The notes under the pieces are model-generated. The model was not told the DNA's origin. It saw nothing but the letters and a program-made list of their open reading frames with translations, and searched no databases. From CAZBBC01 sp964489835 (GTDB lineage: Bacteria > Calditrichota > Calditrichia > JAJRVZ01), in NCBI GenBank assembly GCA_964489835.1, contig CAZBBC010000057.1:1-24838 (forward strand): 24,838 nucleotides of DNA, read 5' to 3'. Of this stretch, positions 7,671 through 16,098 are shown piece by piece (within the stretch, counting starts at the first letter, position 1; each line of letters starts with the position of its first letter). Both the position numbers and the translations under genes were made by a program.

Positions 7671-10600
7671 ATGATAATATATGATTTGGTCGTGAAATAC
7701 CTCTTTCTTTACTTTTTGATAGTCAATACTGCCGGGTGTCAAATGGAATCGGGCAAGGCTCGAAATAATGAATCGATACAGGTTACCCTAACAGAAAACC
7801 TGGATCAGGGTTTCCGGAATCCCCCGGCGGATGCCAGGCCCCGTGTCTTCTGGTGGTGGCTCAATTCTATGGCCACCAAAGAAAGTATCACCAGGGACCT
7901 GGAAGAACTTAAAGATAAGGGCTTCGGTGGTGCTTTATTATTCGATGCCGGCTCTTCCAGCTACAAAATTGCTCATAAAACAGCCGCCGGACCGGTATTT
8001 GGGAGTAAGGAGTGGAAAGAACTGTTTAACCATGCCCTTAAAGAAGCAGACCGGTTGGGGCTGGAGTTGAGTCTGAACATCCAAAGCGGCTGGAATCCCG
8101 GCGGTCCGACGGTCACACCCGACGATGCCATGAAGAAAATTGTCTGGACTGAAAAAAAAATATCCGGTCCGGTCACTTTTACAGATTCCCTCCCCCGAGC
8201 TGCCGGTGAATTTTATCATGATATCGTTGTCCAGGCTTACCGGCAAAAAAATAAGGGAAGTTACCGGCCGATAAAAAACTGGGGCTATAAATCACTGAAC
8301 AGACAATTCCACGGCGGCGGTTGCTATCCGCTTTATATGCTGCGTGAACAGGAACCCAATGCCTTAGGGGATGCAGAATTGCACAGTGATTCTCTGATCG
8401 ATCTGAGTGTGCATATGGAAATGAATGGTCGTCTGCACTGGGTGGTGCCGGAAGGTGACTGGGTGATTTTACGATTTGGTTATATTCTAACCGGGGCTAA
8501 AGTCAGTACCGCCAGCGATGGTTATGACGGGTTGTCCTTTGATCATCTGAGCACAGAAGCCCTGGAGCATTTTTTCAGGGATGTCGTCGATCCCATTTTA
8601 GCATCCGGCGGTGATCTTATCGGTAAATCTCTGAAATACCTGCATACGGATAGTTGGGAAATGCGATTGGTTAACTGGACAAAGAATTTCCGCGAGGATT
8701 TTATGAAGATGCGCGGGTATGATCCGATACCCTTTCTGCCCGTACTGGCTGGTCGTATCGTGGACAGCCGGGAGGTGTCCAACCGTTTTCTGTATGATTT
8801 CCGTAAAACAGTCGGTGACTGCATTGCCGATCGTATGTATGCCCAGTTTGCCCGGATGGCCCATGAGCGGGGATTGGGTCTTCATCCGGAGTCGGGCGGA
8901 CCCCATTCGGCGCCTATTGATGGTCTCAAATGCCTGGGCCGGAATGATTTTCCGGTGGGTGAATTCTGGGCCCGGTCGAATACACACCGGGTACGGGAAG
9001 ATGATCGTTTATTTATCAAACAAAGTGCCTGTGCCGCCCATATTTACGGTAAACGTTTTGTAGCCGGAGAAGGACCAACCACCATCGGCCCGCAATGGGA
9101 GCGCTCACCCAAAGATTTAAAAAGTGTCTTTGACCGTAATTTCTGTGAAGGTATCAATCGCTTTTTCTGGCATTGTTTTACCAGTTCACCCAAAGCGTTT
9201 GGCTTGCCGGGAAATGAATATTTTGCCGGTACCCACCTCAACCCAAATGCCACCTGGTGGGAACCATCGAAAGCCTTCATTAAATACCTATCCCGGGTGT
9301 CCTTCCTGCTCAGCCAGGGTCTTTTTCAGGCCGATGTCTGTATTTATTATGGTGATGATGTCCCCAATTTTGTATCCAGGAAACAGATCATCAAAGAGCT
9401 CGGCCCCGGATATGATTATGATGAATGTAACGCTGAGGTCCTGCTGGAACGAATGTCCGTAAAAAACGGCAAAATAATTCTGCCGGATGGCATGAGTTAT
9501 CATTTACTGCGTTTACCGGACCGGGAGGCGATCACATTGGAAGTATTACAAAAAATTGAGCAATTGGTTAAGGATGGTGCCACCGTGGTTGGTCCAAGAC
9601 CGAAAACATCGACCGGATTAAATGGCTATCCGGAATCGGAAAAACAGGTGATCGAACTGGCCGGCCGTTTGTGGGGGGCCTATGATGGAGTGGGGATTAC
9701 CGAAAACCGATACGGTCAGGGACGAGTTCTCTGGGGAATAGATCTGCGGGATATTCTGATTAATGACGGGATCCGGCCTGATTTTGCATTTATCAGCAGT
9801 CAGGATAGCAGCGCGCTGGATTATATCCACCGCCGGGTAGAGAACACGGATATTTATTATGTGGTCAACCGCCTGGCCCGACAGGGAATTTATGACACCA
9901 AATATCGCTACCTGACCGATCTTCCCGATCGCTATGAACGGGTGGATTGCCGATTCAGGATTAAAGGGAGAGCTCCGGAAATCTGGGATCCGCTGACTGG
10001 AACAATACGAAAGATTCCTCTTTACAGGGAGGAAAATGAATGCACGACCGTTCCCTTGCATCTGGGACCGGAAGGTTCGGTCTTTGTCATCTTTCGGGAC
10101 GAGAGCAATTCTCCGCACCTGGTTTCCATGGAAAAAAACGGGCAGCGCCTTTTTCCGCTTGGGATGGGAAAACCGGGACAGTATCAGCCATCGATATTTA
10201 CCGAAAATGACACGCTCTGGCTGGAGGCGTTTAATGCCGGTGATTACCGATGTATATTTTCTGATGGTCAATCGAAAACCATCCCGGTGGATGATCCGCC
10301 CAAGGAAATTTTTATTGAGGGGGAGTGGCAGCTGGCTTTTCCGAAAGGGTGGGGGGCACCGGAAAAGGTCACCTGGAAAAAACTACGATCCTGGACAGAA
10401 TCGGATGTTGCAGGGATTAAATTTTTTTCGGGAACTGCTACCTATCGAAAAAAAATAGGAATTCCTGATAATTGGCTCACGGATTACCGGTTGTATCTGG
10501 ACCTGGGAAATGTCCAGGAACTGGCGGAAGTATTAATTAATGGAAAATCAACAGGGGTGCTGTGGATGCCACCCTTTACGACAGAAATAACCACCAGTCT

Positions 10601-10802
10601 CAATGCCGGTGAAAATGAGCTAGAGGTGCGGGTAACTAATCTGTGGCCGAACCGCCTGATTGGTGATCAATTTCTGCCGGAAGAGCAGCGCTTCACGCGC
10701 ACCAATATTCACAAGTTCACCACGAATGATCAACCGCGGGTTTCCGGATTGCTGGGACCGGTACGGATTATTTCAGCGAAGAGGGTACCGGTTAAATTCT
10801 GA
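7671..10802 (+). CDS. GH106-type alpha-L-rhamnosidase, lipoprotein
   Basis: 1043 aa, normal for glycoside hydrolase family 106. The N-terminus MIIYDLVVKYLFLYFLIVNTAGC is a signal peptide ending in an acceptable lipobox (TAGC, Cys23), so the enzyme is probably lipid-anchored. The family start FRNPPADARPRVFWWWLN follows, then a TIM-barrel-like catalytic region. Acidic residues in conserved-looking motifs are candidates for catalysis or Ca2+ binding: TDSWE (E330), LHPESGG (E407), VGEFWARSNTH (E431) and VAGEGPTT (E467). The last 150 residues form a beta-sandwich like those of GH2-type enzymes (DLGNVQELAEVLINGKSTGV). The family removes terminal L-rhamnose from pectin side chains and other rhamnose-containing glycans. 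Linkage and substrate cannot be read here. The ribosome binding site (GGGAT) is weak. The gene stands alone between repeat-rich gaps. Confidence 0.88.
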   Translation: MIIYDLVVKYLFLYFLIVNTAGCQMESGKARNNESIQVTLTENLDQGFRNPPADARPRVFWWWLNSMATKESITRDLEELKDKGFGGALLFDAGSSSYKIAHKTAAGPVFGSKEWKELFNHALKEADRLGLELSLNIQSGWNPGGPTVTPDDAMKKIVWTEKKISGPVTFTDSLPRAAGEFYHDIVVQAYRQKNKGSYRPIKNWGYKSLNRQFHGGGCYPLYMLREQEPNALGDAELHSDSLIDLSVHMEMNGRLHWVVPEGDWVILRFGYILTGAKVSTASDGYDGLSFDHLSTEALEHFFRDVVDPILASGGDLIGKSLKYLHTDSWEMRLVNWTKNFREDFMKMRGYDPIPFLPVLAGRIVDSREVSNRFLYDFRKTVGDCIADRMYAQFARMAHERGLGLHPESGGPHSAPIDGLKCLGRNDFPVGEFWARSNTHRVREDDRLFIKQSACAAHIYGKRFVAGEGPTTIGPQWERSPKDLKSVFDRNFCEGINRFFWHCFTSSPKAFGLPGNEYFAGTHLNPNATWWEPSKAFIKYLSRVSFLLSQGLFQADVCIYYGDDVPNFVSRKQIIKELGPGYDYDECNAEVLLERMSVKNGKIILPDGMSYHLLRLPDREAITLEVLQKIEQLVKDGATVVGPRPKTSTGLNGYPESEKQVIELAGRLWGAYDGVGITENRYGQGRVLWGIDLRDILINDGIRPDFAFISSQDSSALDYIHRRVENTDIYYVVNRLARQGIYDTKYRYLTDLPDRYERVDCRFRIKGRAPEIWDPLTGTIRKIPLYREENECTTVPLHLGPEGSVFVIFRDESNSPHLVSMEKNGQRLFPLGMGKPGQYQPSIFTENDTLWLEAFNAGDYRCIFSDGQSKTIPVDDPPKEIFIEGEWQLAFPKGWGAPEKVTWKKLRSWTESDVAGIKFFSGTATYRKKIGIPDNWLTDYRLYLDLGNVQELAEVLINGKSTGVLWMPPFTTEITTSLNAGENELEVRVTNLWPNRLIGDQFLPEEQRFTRTNIHKFTTNDQPRVSGLLGPVRIISAKRVPVKF

Positions 10803-11049
10803 CTTCTAATATCTGAATGTTTATCTTTAATATTTGAATATCGAACAAGGATTAACGATTTCTGAATTAGGAAGTGTAAACAATTTTATTCCCTGACAGG
10901 GTAATTCCACATAATTGGCAAACCCTGAAAGGGTTTCATATTTCAACAATCCATAAACAAAGGCCGGTGGAGACCCACCCCCAATCGGTCAATACACCTT
11001 GATGAGAAACCCCGACTCAAATTCATACTTTTTTAATAAGTAAATATAT
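10803..11049. repeat. Intergenic repeats, including 17-bp hairpin AAACCCTGAAAGGGTTT
   Basis: The gap between the convergent GH106 and barrel genes holds CCCTGACAGGG (10891-10901) and AAACCCTGAAAGGGTTT (10920-10936). The latter is repeated exactly, in opposite orientation, at 20878-20894. The segment GAATATCGAACAAGGATTAA (10836-10855) looks like a further dispersed repeat type. Either hairpin could also help end transcription, but no clear U-tract follows. Confidence 0.5.
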
Positions 11050-11754
11050 TTATATCCCCACCGATAGATAGATCCAGAATAAATTTGACAGTTCCTTACT
11101 AAGGCCCAGAGATAAACTCATGCCGGCAGAAAGGCTCTCCATAACCGGTTTAGCAGCGGACAGAACCAGATGGTACACCGGTTCTTTTTGAGGTTCCGGT
11201 AAATATTTGCTGGAATAGGTTCCAAAACCTAGCATAGCGCCGAAATCAGCGTTTAGCGCGTTGGCCTGGGTCGATAATTCAACCCAGTAATCGGAATGGT
11301 TTAGATTATTTTTTGTACTGGGCTGGCTGGGTACAAAAAAGACAGCAGCAGCAAAGGAACCAATCCCGACTTTACCATAGATCTCAATTTCCTGTTTGGC
11401 ATCATCATTGAATCTGTCAAATAAATCATAGGTGAATGCGGTCGCTCCAATAGTACTGGAGATTTCACCACCGCTTGGTAGGGCAATCTCAAAGAACAGA
11501 TCACTCTCTACCGATGGTCCATCGGATCCAAAACTTACACTGGAAACCCAAAATCCGAGTGAAAACACATTTATCGATAAGTTAGCGGTCCCCTGCAGAG
11601 CATTGCCATTAAATTGTTTAACGCCCCGCCATGTAAAAGTAGAAACTGCGGTCACATCTCCCGAGAATTTCAATTGGGCTGGCAGAATATTGGCCAGTAA
11701 AAAAATTAAGACCATGCCCTTCAATGCAAAGTATTTGATATTCATATATTTCAT
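11050..11754 (-). CDS. Gcw_chp/TorF-like outer-membrane beta-barrel protein
   Basis: 234 aa with a cleavable signal peptide (MKYMNIKYFALKGMVLIFLL, likely cut after LPAQ). The mature start LKFSGDVTAVSTFTWRGVKQ followed by NALQGTANLSIN fits the N-terminal pattern of the Gcw_chp/TorF putative-porin family (sgnv-lvSdY-fRGi-q---pa-QGg). The rest alternates polar and hydrophobic residues, as expected for transmembrane beta-strands, and ends in SVGI. The expected location is the outer membrane, with transport or an unknown function. The start at 11754 is supported by AGGGGAAG a few bases upstream on the minus strand. It converges on the GH106 gene and has no operon partner. Confidence 0.7.
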   Translation of the reverse strand: MKYMNIKYFALKGMVLIFLLANILPAQLKFSGDVTAVSTFTWRGVKQFNGNALQGTANLSINVFSLGFWVSSVSFGSDGPSVESDLFFEIALPSGGEISSTIGATAFTYDLFDRFNDDAKQEIEIYGKVGIGSFAAAVFFVPSQPSTKNNLNHSDYWVELSTQANALNADFGAMLGFGTYSSKYLPEPQKEPVYHLVLSAAKPVMESLSAGMSLSLGLSKELSNLFWIYLSVGI

Positions 11755-12048
11755 TTTTCTTCCCCTATAATTTTATTGGTATTATCAAAAATATTTAATT
11801 AAAATATAGGCAAATACAACATGGTTGTTCAATAAAGCAAGTCTTCTTTAACACAGAGAAACGATGGGAATCACGCCAGTGGGCGGATCTGCCGGCCGGT
11901 AGACGCTGAGTTCCGAATAATTCACAATGGATATGGCAACTCTGATGCCAAATGCTATTATATATCCGTAAGTATAATGAATATAATCATATATAGTAAA
12001 TTATTGACCAGGATTATTTTCACAAATTATTACAAAAATGAAATCACG

Positions 12049-12077
12049 TTGACAATTAACTACAATATTGTAATTAA
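12049..12077 (+). promoter_or_regulatory. Candidate promoter with overlapping palindromic operator
   Basis: TTGACA (12049-12054) is followed after 16 nt by TAATTA (12071-12076). A 22-bp palindrome covers 12056-12077: a perfect 12-bp core TACAATATTGTA extended by TTAAC/TAATTAA arms with one mismatched pair. An operator in the spacer would suit a repressor. A shorter relative, TTACAATACTGTAA, lies at 12237-12250. The nearest gene start is 360 nt downstream, so the target is not certain. Confidence 0.4.
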
Positions 12078-12189
12078 TAAAGATCACATTCCCCGGTAAA
12101 TTTATAAATCACATCATTTATCGTAAGAAAATATGACTATTTCTGTCTGCTCCCATTATCGTGTATGGTTACTCCTGTTATTATGATGA

Positions 12190-12390
12190 TTAGCAGTTGA
12201 GAAAGCGATTAAGGAAATTAATGATTTTATTAAGAATTACAATACTGTAAGATCGTATATTGTGGATGACGATTTTGTAAAATTGCAATCATATTGGATA
12301 AATTATTCTGTTTCTAGTTATAAGAATTATCACTATAAATTTAATACATGGATTAAGTATTATATAATGGCAATAAATTCATATAATTAA
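12190..12390 (+). pseudogene. Orphan 66-codon frame, possible 5'-truncated gene
   Basis: This frame is open from just after two consecutive TGA codons to a TAA at 12388-12390 and has no canonical start near its beginning. It reads EKAIKEINDFIKNYNTVRSY, then VDDDFVKLQSYWINYSVS, then KFNTWIKYY. Such a long open frame is unlikely in DNA this rich in TAA-forming bases. The same frame upstream starts at an ATG (12133) and gives MTISVCSHYRVWLLLLL before the two stops. No family is recognised. It ends exactly where a CTCTGTGTGCTCAGTGGTT repeat begins, as if carried within a repeat-bounded unit. Confidence 0.25.
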
Positions 12391-12434
12391 CTCTGTGTGC
12401 TCAGTGGTTGATGAAAAAGACATAAGGATGAAGA

Positions 12435-13508
12435 ATGGATTCGCGTCAGAGAACGTTCCTGGCTCTTGAACACCGGGCCGCCGACAGGATTCCGATCGAT
12501 TTTTGGGCAACATCATCAGTGGTTCAGCATCTGGAAAAATCCTTTAACCAACCATATGCATCATTTCTGGATTATTACGACGTGGATTTTCGTTATATTG
12601 AAGGTCCGGAATATGTTGGTCCAACGCTTGTCCGGGGAAGAGATATTTGGGGCGTGTCCCGCACTACGGTTGTTGCCGGATCGGCCGGACAGGCGGAGTC
12701 CTATGCCGAGGTAGCGACAGCGCCTTTGAGCGATGCGGAATCTCCGGAAGATATTGAAGCCTACGATCATTGGCCGGATCCGGACATGTTCAACTATGAC
12801 GTCATCGAACAGCAATGTGACGTTATTTTGGAAAAAAACCGCATCGTCGTCTTTATGGGTGACCGGCTCAATCGCGTGGCCCAGCTCAAACCGGCGATGT
12901 ATTTACGGGGCTCAGAAAAGATATTTGTAGATCTTGTGATCCGGGAGGAAATTGCAGGGACTATTTTTCGAAAAATCAGGGAATTCTATCTGGCTTACCT
13001 GGAAAGAATTCTCCGGGCAGCCCGGGGGAAGATCGACATCGTTCTGACCGGCGATGATTTTGGCGGGCAGAACGGGCTTTTAGTCAGCGCTGATATGTGG
13101 CGCAGGTACATCCAGCCAGGATTCGCCGATTATATTGGTCTCATTAAAGGCCACCAGGCGGCAGCGATGCATCACAGCTGCGGATCGGTGGTAGAGATCA
13201 TTCCCGATATGATCGGATGCGGTCTGGACATCCTGCAGTCCGTTCAGCCGGAAGCCAGTGGAATGTCACTGGCCGGTCTCAAAAAGAATTTTAATAAACG
13301 ACTTTGTTTTCAGGGTGGTGTATCGATTCAGAAAACCATGCCGTTCGGGTCTACTGCGGATATCCGGCGGGAAGTGTCGATGCTGGCCGATGTTGTCAAA
13401 CCGGACGGTGGTTATATCTTCTGCACCGCTCACAATATTCAGGCGGACACGCCGATGGAAAATATCGTGGCCCTGATGGAAGCCTATCTTGAATACGGAA
13501 GATACTGA
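12435..13508 (+). CDS. URO-D-family (MtaA/CmuA-like) methyltransferase-fold protein, second copy
   Basis: 357 aa, a shorter and divergent relative of the protein at 60-1337. It opens with SRQRTFLALEHRAADRIPID and has the HxCG motif as H247-S248-C249-G250. It closes with GYIFCTAHNIQADTPMENI, where C330 and H333 flank the position of the usual third metal ligand. LVSADMWRRYIQPGF and CFQGGVSIQKTMPFG are further superfamily landmarks. The HemE RQAGR motif is missing, so tetrapyrrole synthesis is unlikely. AAGGATGAAG precedes the ATG. It is followed after 30 nt by the phosphatase gene, probably as an operon. The likely role, inferred from context, is methyl-group or ester processing of a carbohydrate-derived compound. 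The specific reaction is unknown. Confidence 0.85.
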   Translation: MDSRQRTFLALEHRAADRIPIDFWATSSVVQHLEKSFNQPYASFLDYYDVDFRYIEGPEYVGPTLVRGRDIWGVSRTTVVAGSAGQAESYAEVATAPLSDAESPEDIEAYDHWPDPDMFNYDVIEQQCDVILEKNRIVVFMGDRLNRVAQLKPAMYLRGSEKIFVDLVIREEIAGTIFRKIREFYLAYLERILRAARGKIDIVLTGDDFGGQNGLLVSADMWRRYIQPGFADYIGLIKGHQAAAMHHSCGSVVEIIPDMIGCGLDILQSVQPEASGMSLAGLKKNFNKRLCFQGGVSIQKTMPFGSTADIRREVSMLADVVKPDGGYIFCTAHNIQADTPMENIVALMEAYLEYGRY

Positions 13509-13538
13509 GTTCGTAAGCAATAAAGTTAAGGAGTAAAA

Positions 13539-14894
13539 ATGCATCATTCGATTATACGTCTGCGTTCTAATCATTCAATATTTTTTGCGGTGATGATCAT
13601 GGTACTTGCCCTGATATTATTTTCCTGTACGACACCAGGTGTGCTGGTAGAAATCAAACCGCTGACGGATCCGGTACCCGGTAAAAATCCTGACCGGATC
13701 ATTTTAAATTTAACTGAAGATCCGGCAACTTCCATGGCCGTGACCTGGCGGACGGATTCAACGGTTATGAAAGCTGTCGCCCAGATTCTCCCGGTACAGC
13801 CCGAGCCGCAGATCCCTTCCGAAACGGTGCTAATTTCTGCTAAAACAGAACGCTATGTAAATGCGTATAAAGATGAACCCCCTATAAGCGCCTGCCATCA
13901 TTCAATCATATTTAAAGACTTAAGTCCCTCAAGCAAATATATGTACCGTGTCGGTGACGGTAATACCTGGAGTGAATGGTTTCATTTTAAAACCGCCGGT
14001 CGCGGAACGAAGAAGTTTTCCTTTATTTACTTCGGTGATGTTCAAAATAATATCAAATCGGTTTGGTCGAGAGTTATCCGTGAATCTTTTGCTACTGACC
14101 CGAATGCCGGATTTATGGTCTATGCCGGTGATCTTATCAACCGTACTGGCAGAGACCTGGAGTGGGGGGAGTGGTTTCATGGAGGCGGTTTTATTCATGC
14201 GATGATCCCCAGCGCCATGACCCCCGGTAATCATGAATATACTGGTGACATGACCCTGGATCCTCACTGGCGCCCCCAATTTACGCTTCCGGATAATGGA
14301 CCGCAGGGACTGAAAGAAACCTGTTTTTTTGTTGATTATGAAAATTTGAGACTTATTTCCCTGGATTCGGATATGATCAATGAATCTGAATGGGCGGCAA
14401 AGGCACAGGAACTCTGGCTTGATTCGGTATTAACACATCATCCGATGAAATGGACAGCGGTGATGCTCCATCATCCCTTTTATTCTACAAAACCCAATCG
14501 GGATAATGTTGAACTCAGAACCATATTCGGACCGATCCTGGAGAAACATAGCGTCGATCTGGTCCTGCAGGGCCATGATCATGGTTACGGCCGTGGAATG
14601 GAGAAGATCCCTTCCTTTATCAATCCGGATACAACGACCAATACGATGTTTGTCGTTTCCGTGAGTGGGGCGAAGATGTATGATGTCTCCGAAGATCGCT
14701 GGATGACCCGGCGTGCGGTCGATACACAATTGTTTCAAATCATAACGATTGAAAAGGACACCCTGAACTTCAAAGCCTATACAGCTACCGGGGAATTATA
14801 CGATGCGTTTGATATGGTGAAACAGTCAGACAGTAAAAAACGGCTGATTAACAGGATCCCGAAGGTAGCGGAAAGATTGACAAGGAAGCAATAA
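13539..14894 (+). CDS. Purple-acid-phosphatase-like metallophosphoesterase, lipoprotein
   Basis: 451 aa. A signal peptide with lipobox LFSC (Cys30) suggests membrane anchoring outside the cytoplasm. Residues about 52-153 form the fibronectin-III-like domain typical of purple acid phosphatases (ILNLTEDPATSMAVTWRTD). The metallophosphoesterase domain shows the metal ligands in order: GDVQ (D167), AGDLIN (D198), PGNHEY (N231, H232), MLHHPFY (H311) and QGHDHGYGR (H346, H348). These fit a dinuclear metal centre that hydrolyses phosphate esters. AAGGAG lies just before the ATG, 30 nt after the URO-D-like gene. It may scavenge phosphate or remove phosphate from sugar or nucleotide esters before uptake. 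The partner URO-D gene suggests a shared substrate, but this is inference. Confidence 0.88.
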   Translation: MHHSIIRLRSNHSIFFAVMIMVLALILFSCTTPGVLVEIKPLTDPVPGKNPDRIILNLTEDPATSMAVTWRTDSTVMKAVAQILPVQPEPQIPSETVLISAKTERYVNAYKDEPPISACHHSIIFKDLSPSSKYMYRVGDGNTWSEWFHFKTAGRGTKKFSFIYFGDVQNNIKSVWSRVIRESFATDPNAGFMVYAGDLINRTGRDLEWGEWFHGGGFIHAMIPSAMTPGNHEYTGDMTLDPHWRPQFTLPDNGPQGLKETCFFVDYENLRLISLDSDMINESEWAAKAQELWLDSVLTHHPMKWTAVMLHHPFYSTKPNRDNVELRTIFGPILEKHSVDLVLQGHDHGYGRGMEKIPSFINPDTTTNTMFVVSVSGAKMYDVSEDRWMTRRAVDTQLFQIITIEKDTLNFKAYTATGELYDAFDMVKQSDSKKRLINRIPKVAERLTRKQ

Positions 14895-14909
14895 GCGGAT
14901 TTCCGGTCT

Positions 14910-15569
14910 TTAAGCCTGCCAGTTATTAATGTTCCAACCTTTTTTTTTGGCGATCCGAGTTAGTTTTGAGTCAGGGGTGACGCAGTTCGGATAACCGACT
15001 TTTTCCAGCAGAGGCAGATCTTCTTTTGAATCGGCATAAAAATATGCCTTTCCCAGGGAAAAACCATGGGTCTGGCAATAAAGTTTTGCCTGCCGGAGTT
15101 TTTCCTCACCAAAACAGTATTTGCCTATGGGATTTCCGCTTAAACGGCCCTCTTTCACCTCCAGCCCGGTACAAATCATGTCGTCCATATCGAGGAACTC
15201 TTTGATCGGTTGACAAATATAGTTAATCGCGGCGGAGAGCAGGACCGTTTGGCCATTGTTGCTTTTATGAAAATTGATTTCTGTTAGCGCACTTTTTCGG
15301 ATCGCACGCTTTAAAAAACGATCGTAGATTTGATCGGTTATTTCGGTCAGGGTAGTTTCTTCAATACCGGCGAACCACTTCGTTACCCGGCCGATTATCT
15401 TTTCCGGTTGCATGAAACCCAGTTTATATAAGGTCGATAAAAACATACCGTTGATCAGATGTCTTCTTGGCAGCATGCCCGTTTTATGGGCATAATGGGC
15501 GAGTATTTTGCCACTGTTTGTGTTCAGTATGGTACCATCAAGGTCAAAAAATGCGACATAGTCTCTCAT
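14910..15569 (-). CDS. HAD-superfamily subfamily IB phosphatase
   Basis: 219 aa, PSPase-like haloacid dehalogenase fold. Motif I is FFDLDGTI (D9 nucleophile, D11 acid/base), motif II LLSAA (S112), motif III K157 in GEEKLRQAK, and motif IV YADSKEDLPLL (D180, D184). A helical cap lies between I and II (about 20-90). LEVKEGRLSGN before motif III is typical of the HAD-IB group that also holds SerB-like and lipid-phosphate phosphatases. No membrane segment is seen. It converges with the purple-acid-phosphatase gene and points the same way as the lipid kinase and PAP2 genes upstream, though 529 nt away. The substrate is unknown; phosphoserine, a glycerophosphate or another small phosphomonoester are possible. 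The upstream ribosome binding site is weak. Confidence 0.85.
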   Translation of the reverse strand: MRDYVAFFDLDGTILNTNSGKILAHYAHKTGMLPRRHLINGMFLSTLYKLGFMQPEKIIGRVTKWFAGIEETTLTEITDQIYDRFLKRAIRKSALTEINFHKSNNGQTVLLSAAINYICQPIKEFLDMDDMICTGLEVKEGRLSGNPIGKYCFGEEKLRQAKLYCQTHGFSLGKAYFYADSKEDLPLLEKVGYPNCVTPDSKLTRIAKKKGWNINNWQA

Positions 15570-15672
15570 TAATATATTTTCCTATATTAGTCTAATATTT
15601 TTTTTCTTGCAGAGGCGCAAAGACGCAGAGTTTTTAAATCACCAAAACATCATATCCACGGTAGTCTTTTTA

Positions 15673-15842
15673 TTTGTTCTTTTGTCTTGATACAAAAGAA
15701 CCAAAAAATCAAGGCTGTAAAATAATTTGAAGAAATTCTACCGCTCGCTTCACTGAAATTTTTAAACTCGCTGCGCTCAGACAGAAAAAATTTCTTTTCG
15801 TTCCGCTTCGCGGGTAATTTCTAACAAATTATTTTAAGGCCA
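15673..15842. repeat. Structured dispersed repeat with two inverted-repeat stems
   Basis: Left stem: TTTGTTCTTTTGT (15673-15685) pairs with ACAAAAGAACCAAA (15692-15705) with one mismatch. Right stem: TAAAATAATTTG (15718-15729) pairs perfectly with CAAATTATTTTA (15825-15836), and its loop holds the nested GC-rich words CCGCTCGCTTC, CTCGCTGCGCTC and CCGCTTCGCGGG. I recall GATACAAAAGAACCAAAAAA as part of a repeat common in Bacteroidetes-type genomes. No protein is encoded. Confidence 0.6.
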
Positions 15843-15906
15843 TTTTTTATATTTAAATAGTACGATATTTTTTTCTCAATAAGATAGTGTTAATATAATT
15901 CATAAT

Positions 15907-15936
15907 AATCCGTGACAATCCGTGACAATTCGTGTC
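15907..15936 (+). repeat. Three tandem 10-bp units AATCCGTGAC
   Basis: The units at 15907-15916 and 15917-15926 are identical; the third (15927-15936) reads AATTCGTGTC. The units are short and contiguous without spacers, so this is not CRISPR. It is probably part of the same CGTGG-type dispersed repeat group seen at 16024 and 18802. Confidence 0.6.
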
Positions 15937-16098
15937 AGTCAATCACTTGATCCGGCCTTAGACGGAAACCTGCCTGCCCGGCCTGCCCGGCGCAGACGTG
16001 GCTATGACGGGATCCGGCTTCGACGGATAATTCGTGGACAAAAGACACTGCGAACTTGAGTCCCTGTTGGCCCTGATCGGATGGGCGAGAGATCTTAT

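Larger units (their letters stand above)
11755..12434. other. 680-bp AT-rich gap before the second URO-D-like gene
   Basis: No intact gene. It contains an AACACAGAG half-repeat (11850) whose inverted partner is at 12391-12409, a candidate promoter with palindrome (12049-12077), a second similar palindrome (12237-12250) and an orphan open frame (12190-12390). A GC-richer patch at 11880-11910 looks like another dispersed repeat fragment. Confidence 0.6.
15570..16098. other. 529-bp repeat-filled gap
   Basis: No gene. It contains a lone GCAGAGGCGCAAAGACGCAG repeat (15609-15628), a large structured repeat (15673-15842), a three-unit 10-bp direct repeat AATCCGTGAC (15907-15936) and a GC-rich patch (15950-16045) ending GGATAATTCGTGGACAAAAG, which resembles the hairpin at 18802-18838. 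Confidence 0.65.

Noticed and set aside
9618..10271. 217-codon open frame on the minus strand inside the GH106 gene
   Set aside because: It is a shadow of the rhamnosidase coding frame; no family motif or start signal is present.
10891..10936. Twin hairpins after GH106 as a rho-independent terminator
   Set aside because: The stems are short and not followed by a T-run, and an exact copy elsewhere shows it is a dispersed repeat.
15907..15936. Short tandem AATCCGTGAC units considered as a CRISPR remnant
   Set aside because: The units are 10 bp, contiguous and without spacers, and no cas gene is nearby.
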